NCBI GenBank assembly: GCA_040756735.1
Contig: JBFLYC010000010.1
Coordinates: 1 to 64,000 of the forward strand
Source: JBFLYC01 sp040756735
GTDB taxonomy: Bacteria; Bacillota; DSM-16504; Desulfitibacterales; Desulfitibacteraceae
Direction: 5' to 3'
DNA: 64,000 bases
Shown in pieces: positions 48,748 to 57,014 of this stretch. The translations under genes were made by a program, and so were the position numbers. Numbering within the stretch: the stretch's first letter is position 1; each line of letters opens with the position of its first letter. The notes below the pieces were generated by a model that was not told where the DNA came from, ran no database searches, and was given only the letters and a program-made list of their open reading frames with translations.

Positions 48748-49491
48748 ATGAGAAAATTGAATGAAAACAGTCCAGTTCCACTTTATTTTCAACTTCAAGA
48801 AGACCTAAAGAAAGATATTGAAATGGGAATTTATAAGCCTAATGAAATGATTCCCACTGAAAAGGAACTGGAAAAGATTTATTCAGTTAGCAGGATTACT
48901 GTTAGAAAGGCTATTGAAGGTCTTGTATATGAAGGAGTTTTAATTAAAAAACAAGGAATAGGCACCATAGTTTCCAAGAAAAAGGTCATAGAGAACTCTT
49001 TGAGCCTTAAAAGCTTTTCTGAAAAAATGAAAGACCAGGGGATTAAAGTGGGCACCAGGGTTATTGAAGTTGCCAGGATTGTCACCTCAGAGAGAATTGC
49101 CGAGCATTTATCAATTGTCCCTAATGAGGAAGTTATTTATGTAAAAAGATTGCGCTTTGCTGACGATGAACCTATTGGAATATTTACCTCATACATACGA
49201 AAGGATACAGGTGTCACTGAAAATGATGATTTTACAGGTTCTATTTTTGAACTGTTCGAAAATAAGTATAAATTGAAGATAGCCGCCAGTGATAGAACAA
49301 TTACCGCCTCTCAAGTCTCTGAAGAAGAGGCTGAGCTTTTGGGAATAAAACCTGGTGAGGCAGTCTTGATGGTCAAGTACGTTACCTTTGATGATAGCAA
49401 TCGACCCATTGAATATGCCGAAGGCCTTTACAGGAGTGATAAATACCAGTATAACCTGAGGTACACCCGAGACAGTTTGGTAGAGAAGTAA
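48748..49491 (+). CDS. GntR-family regulator, HutC/UTRA type
   Basis: A 247-residue regulator: the N-terminal winged helix (PLYFQLQEDLKKDIEMGIYK, EKELEKIYSVSRITVRKAIE) is followed by a UTRA ligand domain (SFSEKMKDQGIKVGTRVIEV, SIVPNEEVIYVKRLRFADDE, EYAEGLYRSDKYQYNLRY). UTRA members sense sugars or their phosphates. It is the first gene of a catabolic operon, 13 bp before the kinase, and should control it. The start has AGGAGAAG upstream. Confidence 0.9.
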   Translation: MRKLNENSPVPLYFQLQEDLKKDIEMGIYKPNEMIPTEKELEKIYSVSRITVRKAIEGLVYEGVLIKKQGIGTIVSKKKVIENSLSLKSFSEKMKDQGIKVGTRVIEVARIVTSERIAEHLSIVPNEEVIYVKRLRFADDEPIGIFTSYIRKDTGVTENDDFTGSIFELFENKYKLKIAASDRTITASQVSEEEAELLGIKPGEAVLMVKYVTFDDSNRPIEYAEGLYRSDKYQYNLRYTRDSLVEK

Positions 49492-49504
49492 GGAGTTGAG
49501 GGCC

Positions 49505-50908
49505 ATGTATTTGGGTATAGACATTGGCACCAGCAGTGTTAAAGCTATACTGACAGATGGCAGCACGCGGATTTCGGACAAGGCTGATTACCCTTTTTTT
49601 TGCTCTGGAAATGAACAAAACCCTTATTTCATAGAACAGACTGTTCGTACAACAGTAGCTCGTTTGCTTTCAATGAACCATACTGCTGCAACAAACCTTA
49701 AAGGGCTTAGTATTTGCGGTCATGGGCCAAGTATCCTTCTTATTGACAAGAGCGGCATTCCCTTAACCAATTTAGTAACATGGCAGGATAAAAGGGCCTT
49801 AGCAGAGGCTCAGTGGCTTAGAGCGAATTTTAAAGATTTTTATAAAGATTCCACCTCTTATGAAGCAAAAGTATTGTGGTTTTTCAAGCAATTTCCTGAA
49901 CACTTCAGTGATAGTATTACAGTTTTATACCCCAAGGATTATATCTTATATAAGCTTTGTGGCAGAAGGATTATCGATAGGTCTGCGGCATCTACAATCT
50001 TTTTTTATGACGCCCATGCTTCAAAGTGGGGTTTTGATAAAGCAGATATACCTAACCATGTGTTTCCCCAGGCAGTTGATTCTTTTGAACAAGTTGAGGT
50101 GACAGGGACGGAATTCAGCCGCTTGTGCGGCTTGCCTGATGGAATACCTGTTTTTGCAGGGGGCATTGATGCATATTGTGAGGCTTTAGGGGCCGGCTCA
50201 ATCAATCCGGGTGATCTGGTTGAGGGGACAGGAACATCTACCTGTATTTCCTTATGCCAGGAAGAGTCGCCTTGTATGGACCTTCATGTGGTTCCCGGCC
50301 GTTCCTTGATTATGAGATCAATATCTTACACCGGAGGATCTGTGAAATGGTATAAATCATTATGTGCTGGTACAGGGCAATTGGATGATATAGAGTACAA
50401 GCCTGTAAAACTGATATTCCTGCCTTACTTAATTGGGGAACGAAGTCCTATTTGGGATGAAAAAGCCAGCGGGGTATTCTTTGGTTTAACTGAGGCCACT
50501 ACCGGTCAAGAAATGTATTGGGCCCTTATGCAGGGAGTGTCTTTTGCAATTAAGCAAAACATCGACTCCATTGAAAAAGAACATAGCGCCCGGGAATTTA
50601 TTAATGCTGTTGGCGGCGGAGCAAATAATTTCCAATGGCTGCAGTTAAAGGCTAATATAACCGGCAAGGTGTATAACAAGCTTGAAAATACAGATGCAGC
50701 TGCATTTGGAGCTGCAATTATAGCAGCTGCAGGGAGGGGAGAGGAGAGCTTAAGCCAGATAACAGCCAGGTGGGTAAAAGTAGAGAAGGAAATTATACCC
50801 GATAATTCATTTCATAAATTTTATGAAGATTTATATGGCATTTACTGTAACCTCTATCCCGCTCTCAAAGATTGTTTTCATCAACTGGCAGATTTAAATA
50901 AAATATAG
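49505..50908 (+). CDS. FGGY-family carbohydrate kinase
   Basis: About 467 residues, starting MYLGIDIGTSSVKAILTDG with the ATP-binding phosphate-1 loop. Further blocks: GLSICGHGPSILLIDKSGIP, LVTWQDKRA, GGIDAYCEALGAGSINPGDL, EGTGTSTCISL, and the FGGY C-terminal signature NAVGGGANNFQWLQLKANIT. It resembles xylulokinase but the sugar cannot be fixed. ATG 49505 follows AAGGAGTTGAGGG. It works with the aldolase and dehydrogenase downstream. Confidence 0.88.
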   Translation: MYLGIDIGTSSVKAILTDGSTRISDKADYPFFCSGNEQNPYFIEQTVRTTVARLLSMNHTAATNLKGLSICGHGPSILLIDKSGIPLTNLVTWQDKRALAEAQWLRANFKDFYKDSTSYEAKVLWFFKQFPEHFSDSITVLYPKDYILYKLCGRRIIDRSAASTIFFYDAHASKWGFDKADIPNHVFPQAVDSFEQVEVTGTEFSRLCGLPDGIPVFAGGIDAYCEALGAGSINPGDLVEGTGTSTCISLCQEESPCMDLHVVPGRSLIMRSISYTGGSVKWYKSLCAGTGQLDDIEYKPVKLIFLPYLIGERSPIWDEKASGVFFGLTEATTGQEMYWALMQGVSFAIKQNIDSIEKEHSAREFINAVGGGANNFQWLQLKANITGKVYNKLENTDAAAFGAAIIAAAGRGEESLSQITARWVKVEKEIIPDNSFHKFYEDLYGIYCNLYPALKDCFHQLADLNKI

Positions 50909-50933
50909 ATTTTACTAGACTGGAGGAAGAATA

Positions 50934-51710
50934 ATGCGCAGGTTAAAAAGAATATTTCGTAAAGATGGGAAAAGTGTTATTGTCGCAATGGACCATGGCA
51001 TGGGGTTAAATGTTCTGCCGGAGCTTAATGATACGGGTGAGGTGCTTAAAAAAATTGTAGATGCCGGCGCTGATGCTGTGTTAACCACCTTTGGAATTGC
51101 TAAAAAATACAAAGAGGTTCTCAGCGATACAGGGTTAATTTTAAGGTTAGACGGGGGCAGTTCCCATCTTTATCATAAAAGCAATTATCCTAAGTTATTG
51201 TATAGTGTGGAAGATGCATTAAAAATGGGGGCAGATGCGGTAGCATGTATGGGGTTTCCGGGAATAGAATTCCAGGAAGAGAACTTACAGATTCTTGCCC
51301 AGGTTGCGGCCAAATGTGAAGAATGGGGACTTCCTTTAATTGCTGAAATGCTGCCTGGAGGATTTAATCCTGAGCCCGCCAATACTGTAGAAAACGTCAA
51401 GCTGGCTGCGCGCATTGGATGCGAATTGGGAGCTGATGTGATTAAAACCTCTTTTGCAGGAACCAAAGAAGAGTTCCAGGAAATTGTTGCAGGGTTATTC
51501 GCTCCTGTGGTGATTCTTGGCGGTGATAAGACCAAGAATATTGGAGACCTCTTTGATGTTATCGAACAAGCCATGCAGGTCGGAGCAGCGGGAGTAGCCA
51601 TCGGCAGGAATGTATGGAAAAACAAACAGCCGGGTAAAATTACCGCAGCGCTGGTTGATCTGGTCCATCATAAAAAAAGCGCCGAAGAATGCCTGTCATT
51701 GATTGATTAA
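50934..51710 (+). CDS. Class I aldolase of the DeoC/LsrF (DhnA) family
   Basis: A 258-residue TIM-barrel: VIVAMDHGMGLNVLPELNDT, DAGADAVLTTFGIAKKY, LPLIAEMLPGGFNPEP, GADVIKTSFAGTKEEFQEI with the Schiff-base Lys (about 183), VVILGGDKT and VGAAGVAIGRNVWKNKQPG. The family splits sugar phosphates such as fructose-1,6-bisphosphate or phospho-AI-2 type compounds. It probably cleaves the product of the kinase. The gene follows the kinase by 25 bp with its own GGAGGAAG. Confidence 0.87.
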   Translation: MRRLKRIFRKDGKSVIVAMDHGMGLNVLPELNDTGEVLKKIVDAGADAVLTTFGIAKKYKEVLSDTGLILRLDGGSSHLYHKSNYPKLLYSVEDALKMGADAVACMGFPGIEFQEENLQILAQVAAKCEEWGLPLIAEMLPGGFNPEPANTVENVKLAARIGCELGADVIKTSFAGTKEEFQEIVAGLFAPVVILGGDKTKNIGDLFDVIEQAMQVGAAGVAIGRNVWKNKQPGKITAALVDLVHHKKSAEECLSLID

Positions 51711-51734
51711 TATGTTATAGAGAGGAATGAAACC

Positions 51735-52787
51735 ATGGAGAAAATTCCTGGCTTAATGAAAGCTGTTGTTATAGAGGGTCCGAAAAAACTGGCTGTAAAA
51801 GAAGTTGCTACACCTGAACCCTTACCGGGAGAGGTGTTAATAAAAATCGAGACCTGTCTGCTGTGTACCTGGGAGCAGAGGATCTATTCAGGGGAATCCA
51901 GCATGAAGCGGCCATTTATCGCAGGACATGAAGCTGCCGGTGTTATAGCAAAGATTAACCCCGACACTCCCAGCAATTTCAGTATTGGGGATAAGGTTGC
52001 TTTCAAAACCCTTGATCACTGCGGGCATTGCTATTATTGCTACCAGGGATTTGAAAACCAGTGTACAGGCAAGGCTAACAAACGGTTTTATGATGGAATA
52101 CCAGGAAGCGGCGGTTTGGCCCAGTATATAAGTTTACCTGTAGACAGGGTCTTTCCAATTGAGTGGGATATATCCCTGGGTGAGGCGGCTTTCACTGAGC
52201 CCCTGGCCTGCTGCATACATAGTGTAAAAAGAAGCGGTATTAAGTTTGGCAGTGTAGTTGTTGTGGTAGGCGCGGGCATTATGGGCCAACTGCATGCTGT
52301 TTTGGCAAGGCTTTCAGGGGCTAAAGTCATTGTAATAGAACCTAATGCTGCCAGGAGAAATTTGGCTCTGAGTTTGGGTGCCCATGCTGCAGTTGACCCC
52401 ACAGTTGATGATGAGAAAACGGTATTGAACTCCCTTACAAGGGGGGTAGGACCGGATGTGGTATTTATTACTACAGCCAGTACTTCTCTTGCAGAAAAGT
52501 ATTTAGATGCTGCAGGTAAAATGGGCCGGGTGATTTTTTATGGCTCTTTTCATCCCAATAAGGATATACCCATAGATCCAAATAAGGTTCATTATTCTGA
52601 GATTGTAATAACAGGGTCTGCAAGCCCCTCCACTGAAGACTTCTTTCAAGCTTCAAGAATGCTTGCCCAAAAACTGGTTCCTGTAAAGGAGTTTATATCT
52701 TGTACATATTCTTTGGACAATATCCAAGAAGCCTTTGAGGCCTCATTATCTCTGGATACTTATAGGGTAATGGTTGAATTGAGGTAA
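51735..52787 (+). CDS. Zinc-dependent medium-chain dehydrogenase (sorbitol/threonine type)
   Basis: A 350-residue MDR enzyme. The catalytic zinc site comprises a Cys in CLLCTWEQ and GHEAAG; the structural zinc site is CGHCYYCYQGFENQC. The NAD-binding loop is VVGAGIMGQLHAVLARL, followed by VIVIEPNAARRNLALSLGAH. It likely oxidises a polyol or sugar phosphate in the same pathway as the FGGY kinase and aldolase. The frame is complete, 24 bp after the aldolase gene. Confidence 0.88.
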   Translation: MEKIPGLMKAVVIEGPKKLAVKEVATPEPLPGEVLIKIETCLLCTWEQRIYSGESSMKRPFIAGHEAAGVIAKINPDTPSNFSIGDKVAFKTLDHCGHCYYCYQGFENQCTGKANKRFYDGIPGSGGLAQYISLPVDRVFPIEWDISLGEAAFTEPLACCIHSVKRSGIKFGSVVVVVGAGIMGQLHAVLARLSGAKVIVIEPNAARRNLALSLGAHAAVDPTVDDEKTVLNSLTRGVGPDVVFITTASTSLAEKYLDAAGKMGRVIFYGSFHPNKDIPIDPNKVHYSEIVITGSASPSTEDFFQASRMLAQKLVPVKEFISCTYSLDNIQEAFEASLSLDTYRVMVELR

Positions 52788-52873
52788 ATTTTATATCAAG
52801 GGGGTGTTAGTCAGGTCAAAGTCTACAATTGCTTAAGTGTCAAGCAATATCAAACAAAGAGGAGGAGAACTTA

Positions 52874-53953
52874 ATGTTTAGAAAACGAGGCGTAGTAGTT
52901 GTTTGTTTAATCGTTCTGCTGCTTTCGTTAGCATTAACAGGATGTGGAAAAAAGGATGATCAAGGAACTCAAGCTCCAGAGCCGGAGAAAAAGATAGGAG
53001 AAGGAAGAACCCTGGTGGTAGGTGTTTGGGGAGGTCCCCAGGAAGACATAATCCGTGAACATGTAATTAAACCTTTTGAAGCAGAAACTGGAGCCACTGT
53101 TGAACTGGTACTAGGCGGCACTTCAGACCGTTTTGCCCGCCTTTACGCTGAAAAAGACAATCCCACAATGGACGTGGTTTATCTTGGTCTAGCACAGACA
53201 ATCCAGGCTGTTGAGGACGGTATGGTGCTGCCTCCTAACCCTGCAGGTGTTCCTGAGTATAACAATCTCTATCAGCAGGCAAAAGATCCTGGTGCATATG
53301 GGGTTGCCTTCCTGGCAATTGGGATTATGTACAATACTGAACTGGTAGATACTCCCCCAAAATCATGGAAGGATTTGTGGAAGCCTGAGTATAAAGGAAA
53401 AGTAGCTCCCTTTGTTTTCCCGGGCACACAAGGAACCGCTTTTTTGGTTATGGCATCAAGGGTTCACGGTGGGGATGAAAAGAATATGGATCCCGGTTTT
53501 GAAGCTTTGAAAGCATTAAAACCATACCCGGCTATTCTTTCAGGAGTGGATGAAACTAACCTGGCGCTGCAGCAGGGAGATGCCTGGTTTACGCCGCAGA
53601 TTCATGGACTGGTTTACACCTTCAAGGGGCAAGGAGGTCCAGTGGATTTTGTAATCCCAGAAGAAGGCGCTCCCTTAGCAATGAACTCAGCTGCAATTGT
53701 AACCAATTCCAAGAATGTGGACCTGGCAGAAATCTTTATTAACTATCATTTAGGCCAGGCAACACAAGAGGCCTATGCAAAAGAGCTATACTATGCACCT
53801 ACAAACAAAACTGTAGTTCTTGATCCAGACCTGGCATCCAAAATGCCTTATGGCCCTGAAGAAGTAGGAAAACTCCTTGTATTAGACAATAAGACCATCA
53901 GTGAAAAATCTGCAGAATGGGCTGACCGTTGGAACAGGGAAATATTGAAATAG
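52874..53953 (+). CDS. ABC transporter solute-binding lipoprotein (PotD/AfuA type)
   Basis: About 359 residues, starting MFRKRGVVVVCLIVLLLSLA with lipobox LTGC. It belongs to the extracellular solute-binding family used by spermidine/putrescine, iron and phosphonate importers: LVVGVWGGPQEDIIREHVIK, PFEAETGATVELVLGG, WKDLWKPEYKGKVAPFVFPG and EIFINYHLGQATQEAY. ATG 52874 follows GAGGAGGAG. In this operon the ligand is probably the sugar or polyol used by the upstream enzymes, not a polyamine (inference). Confidence 0.85.
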   Translation: MFRKRGVVVVCLIVLLLSLALTGCGKKDDQGTQAPEPEKKIGEGRTLVVGVWGGPQEDIIREHVIKPFEAETGATVELVLGGTSDRFARLYAEKDNPTMDVVYLGLAQTIQAVEDGMVLPPNPAGVPEYNNLYQQAKDPGAYGVAFLAIGIMYNTELVDTPPKSWKDLWKPEYKGKVAPFVFPGTQGTAFLVMASRVHGGDEKNMDPGFEALKALKPYPAILSGVDETNLALQQGDAWFTPQIHGLVYTFKGQGGPVDFVIPEEGAPLAMNSAAIVTNSKNVDLAEIFINYHLGQATQEAYAKELYYAPTNKTVVLDPDLASKMPYGPEEVGKLLVLDNKTISEKSAEWADRWNREILK

Positions 53954-53984
53954 TTAAACAGCTGAAGTAACTGACATCAATAAA

Positions 53985-54014
53985 GGGGTAGGGAGGCTTC
54001 CTGCTTCCCGCCCC
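53985..54014 (+). terminator. GC-rich intercistronic hairpin after the binding-protein gene
   Basis: GGGGTAGGGAGGC and GCTTCCCGCCCC form a strong stem; CAGTTTTTAG follows. It may terminate part of the transcripts so that the binding protein is made in excess of the membrane parts. Confidence 0.6.
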
Positions 54015-54038
54015 CCAGTTTTTAGGAGGTTTTGGGCA

Positions 54039-55850
54039 ATGCCTATTAATTTGTCAAAAGGATCTTATAAGAAAAAATATATACCGGCAGCTTTATTAAG
54101 CCCTGGCCTTATTATTATAACTGTGGGATTTTTCATCCCCGTAATCATGCTGTTTATTATCAGTTTTTATCAAGGGGTTCCGGGCAGCGGGTTGATAGTA
54201 GAAGAATTCACCACAGCAAACTATGCACGGTTTGTTGATGCCTATTACATGGAAGTTCTCTTTAGAACTTTTAAAATTGCTGTTTATACAACCATACTCT
54301 CGCTTTTGCTGGGTTATCCTGTTGCCATGGTGCTTGCGAAAAGTACCGGCAGGGTTAAAAGCATTTTATTAGCAATTGTCCTTACCCCTCTTCTCACCAA
54401 TGTTGTGGCACGCACCCTTGGTCTTATGATTGTATTGGGCAGGCATGGGCCGATCAATCAAATGCTGGATGCAATAGGTTTGCCCCGTGTTAATTTTATT
54501 CCAGGTGAATTAGGCATTGTAATTGGACTCACCCAGGTGTTCATGCCTTACATGATTCTTTCCATCAGCAGCGTCCTTGCTAATATCGATTTTTCGCTCG
54601 AAGAAGCAGCAAGAGACTTGGGAAGCAGCAAATTGGGAGCCTTTTGGAAGGTTATATTTCCACTAAGTATGCCTGGTATTGTTGCAGGAAGCCTCTTTGT
54701 CTTTTTATTAAGTTTTAGTTCTTATGTTACTCCCCGCCTGTTAGGGGGCGGCAAAGTTATGGTAATGACAATGCTCATATATCAACAGGCAATGCAGCTA
54801 TTGAACTGGCCCTTTGCGGCAGCTGTGGCTGTAATTCTTTTGATAGTAAGCATTGGTCTGGTAACTGTATATACAAAGGCTACAGCCAGCAGCAAGTTGG
54901 GTGATAATGCTGTCTTCGGTGGTTTTCAAAAAGCCGGCCTCTGGCAGGAAATCAGCAGAAAATTTGCCGACTGGCGATATGATGCGATGAATGCTGTCTC
55001 CCGTGCAGCAGATGTGATTAGTGAAAAGGTTCCGCTGGTTGTTTTATTAAAATACCCCTTTATATTTGGTGGAAAGTTTTTGATAAGGACGTGGCAGCTG
55101 ATAATCATTATATTTATTATAGTGCCTCTGCCCCTGGTTATACTTAGCTCTTTTAACGCAACGAGCATGATAACCTTCCCGCCAACAGGTTTTTCTTTCA
55201 AGTGGTATACGGGGATATTTGAGCGCATGGAGTATGTGCGGTCATTTATGTTGAGCTTGCGCCTGGCCCTTCTTTGTGTGGTGATTTCAGTCACTACAGG
55301 TACTCTGGCAGCCCTGGCCCTGGCCCGCTATAATTTTTGGGGCCGGGAAATTGTGCGGTCACTGTTCCTATCTCCCTTGATGCTTCCTGCAGTTATTGTT
55401 GGAATCGCTTTACTGCGTTTTCTTGTTATCTTCGGCTGGGTGGCGACATTCCAGGGCATCCTGCTGGCTCACCTGGTATTAACAACAGCTTATGTAGTCA
55501 GGACCGTATCATCAAGCCTGGTGGGATTTGATTCTTCCCTTGAGGAAGCAGCCAGGGACCTGGGGGCAAGCGCCTTTTATACCTTCCGCAAGGTAACCCT
55601 ACCCTTAATCAAGCCAGGAATAATTGTTGCGGCAATCTTTGCTTTTATCGTGTCCTTTGATGAAACCACAGTTAGCATATTTATAACCGGTGGCAGGACC
55701 ATTACACTTCCGGTACGAATTTTTTCACAGTTAGAGTATGGACTTGACCCAACAGTAACAGCCATATCAAGTTTGCTTATTTTGATGGCAGCTATAGCTT
55801 TATTGGTTATTGCAAAAGTCTTTGGACTTGAAAAATTCAGCATAAGATAA
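54039..55850 (+). CDS. Fused double ABC permease (PotB-PotC type)
   Basis: A 603-residue protein carrying two complete permease halves of about six helices each. The first (about 20-280) has the cytoplasmic EAA loop EEAARDLGSSKLGAFWKVIF (about 188); the second (about 345-600) has EEAARDLGASAFYTFRKVTL (about 503). A linker of about 60 residues joins them. In most relatives the two are separate genes. One polypeptide therefore supplies both halves of the channel used by the binding protein and ATPase on either side. Confidence 0.88.
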   Translation: MPINLSKGSYKKKYIPAALLSPGLIIITVGFFIPVIMLFIISFYQGVPGSGLIVEEFTTANYARFVDAYYMEVLFRTFKIAVYTTILSLLLGYPVAMVLAKSTGRVKSILLAIVLTPLLTNVVARTLGLMIVLGRHGPINQMLDAIGLPRVNFIPGELGIVIGLTQVFMPYMILSISSVLANIDFSLEEAARDLGSSKLGAFWKVIFPLSMPGIVAGSLFVFLLSFSSYVTPRLLGGGKVMVMTMLIYQQAMQLLNWPFAAAVAVILLIVSIGLVTVYTKATASSKLGDNAVFGGFQKAGLWQEISRKFADWRYDAMNAVSRAADVISEKVPLVVLLKYPFIFGGKFLIRTWQLIIIIFIIVPLPLVILSSFNATSMITFPPTGFSFKWYTGIFERMEYVRSFMLSLRLALLCVVISVTTGTLAALALARYNFWGREIVRSLFLSPLMLPAVIVGIALLRFLVIFGWVATFQGILLAHLVLTTAYVVRTVSSSLVGFDSSLEEAARDLGASAFYTFRKVTLPLIKPGIIVAAIFAFIVSFDETTVSIFITGGRTITLPVRIFSQLEYGLDPTVTAISSLLILMAAIALLVIAKVFGLEKFSIR

Positions 55851-55884
55851 AAATTTGACTCAAGCAGTTTAGGAGTGATGAAAA

Positions 55885-56958
55885 GTGTACATGGTAGAGG
55901 TGCAAAATGTTTCCAAGAGCTACGGCCAAGTTTTAGCGGTTGACAATGTAACATTAGAAGTTAAGACGGGAGAACTATTGGGGTTGTTGGGTCCCAGCGG
56001 TTGCGGCAAGACTACCCTTCTAAGAATCTTGGCTGGTTTTCTAACCCCCGATAAGGGAGTTGTTTTAATGGACGGCAAGGATGTTACTTATTTGCCTCCC
56101 GAAAAGCGGCCAACTTCTTTAGTCTTTCAAAACTATGCCCTCTTCCCTCATTTAAGCGTTTTTGACAATATAGCTTTTGGTTTAAAGATCAAAAAATTAC
56201 CCATGAAAGAAATCCGTAAAGAGGTTCATGATATATTAGAAATAGTTGGCCTTTTAGGAACAGAAAACCGTTCCATTCGCCAGCTTTCCGGGGGGCAGCA
56301 GCAAAGGATTGCCCTGGCCCGTGCTCTGGTGATGAAACCTTCGGTTTTATTGCTTGATGAGCCCCTGTGCAATCTGGATGCCAAATTAAGGGTAGAGACT
56401 CGTCTGCACATCCAGAAGATCCAAAAAGCCGTAGGTATTACCTCTATTTTTGTGACTCACGACCAGGAAGAAGCCTTGAGTATTTCCGACCGGATAGCCA
56501 TCATGAATAAGGGGAATCTTGTGCAGGTGGGCACCCCTGAAGAAGTTTACAGCAAACCCAACTCAAAATTTGCGGCTGACTTCATCGGAAAGTCCAACAT
56601 TTTATCCGGAAGTGTTGAGCCTGATGGAAAATCCGGCGGTATTTTTAAACTGGCTTCGGGTAAGGTAATCAAAGTTGCCTCGGATATTACAGCCGGCGGG
56701 AGCAGTTCGTTGGTGGTTAGACCTGAGCACATCACCATACATGAAGAAGCGCCGGAAGAAACCGGCCAGAATGTAATGCCGTGTTGGATTGAACATATCA
56801 CTTATCTAGGAGAAGTCACTTATTATCGTATAGTCCTTGAGAGCAAGGAAGTCCTGCTGGTATCTGAGTATGGAACAACTGCATCAAAAAGGCTTATTGG
56901 AGACAAGGTCTATATCTCATGGCCGCCTACAGCAGGACTTGTCATAATGGATAATTGA
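55885..56958 (+). CDS. ABC transporter ATP-binding protein (PotA/UgpC type)
   Basis: A 357-residue ATPase: Walker A GPSGCGKTT (about 35), Q-loop VFQNYALFPH, signature LSGGQQQR, Walker B LLLDEPLCN, H-loop FVTHDQEE, and a C-terminal TOBE region (about 240-350) typical of PotA and sugar importers. The GTG start at 55885 (GTGTACATGGTAGAG) follows AGGAGTGATG; ATG 55891 is an alternative. It ends the operon, followed by a strong terminator. Confidence 0.9.
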   Translation: MYMVEVQNVSKSYGQVLAVDNVTLEVKTGELLGLLGPSGCGKTTLLRILAGFLTPDKGVVLMDGKDVTYLPPEKRPTSLVFQNYALFPHLSVFDNIAFGLKIKKLPMKEIRKEVHDILEIVGLLGTENRSIRQLSGGQQQRIALARALVMKPSVLLLDEPLCNLDAKLRVETRLHIQKIQKAVGITSIFVTHDQEEALSISDRIAIMNKGNLVQVGTPEEVYSKPNSKFAADFIGKSNILSGSVEPDGKSGGIFKLASGKVIKVASDITAGGSSSLVVRPEHITIHEEAPEETGQNVMPCWIEHITYLGEVTYYRIVLESKEVLLVSEYGTTASKRLIGDKVYISWPPTAGLVIMDN

Positions 56959-56987
56959 CAGAGTCATAAATAAATAGGCAATGTAAA

Positions 56988-57010
56988 AAGGCTTCCATTG
57001 AGGAAGCCTT
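56988..57010. terminator. Bidirectional terminator between convergent genes
   Basis: A perfect 9-bp stem (AAGGCTTCC / GGAAGCCTT) with ATTGA loop has A-rich sequence on the left and AAATTT on the right. It ends the ABC operon and the convergent surface-protein gene. Confidence 0.75.
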
Positions 57011-57014
57011 AAAT

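Noticed and set aside
52874..56958. Dedicated spermidine/putrescine importer
   Set aside because: The protein class fits, but the kinase, aldolase and dehydrogenase in the same operon point to a sugar or polyol.
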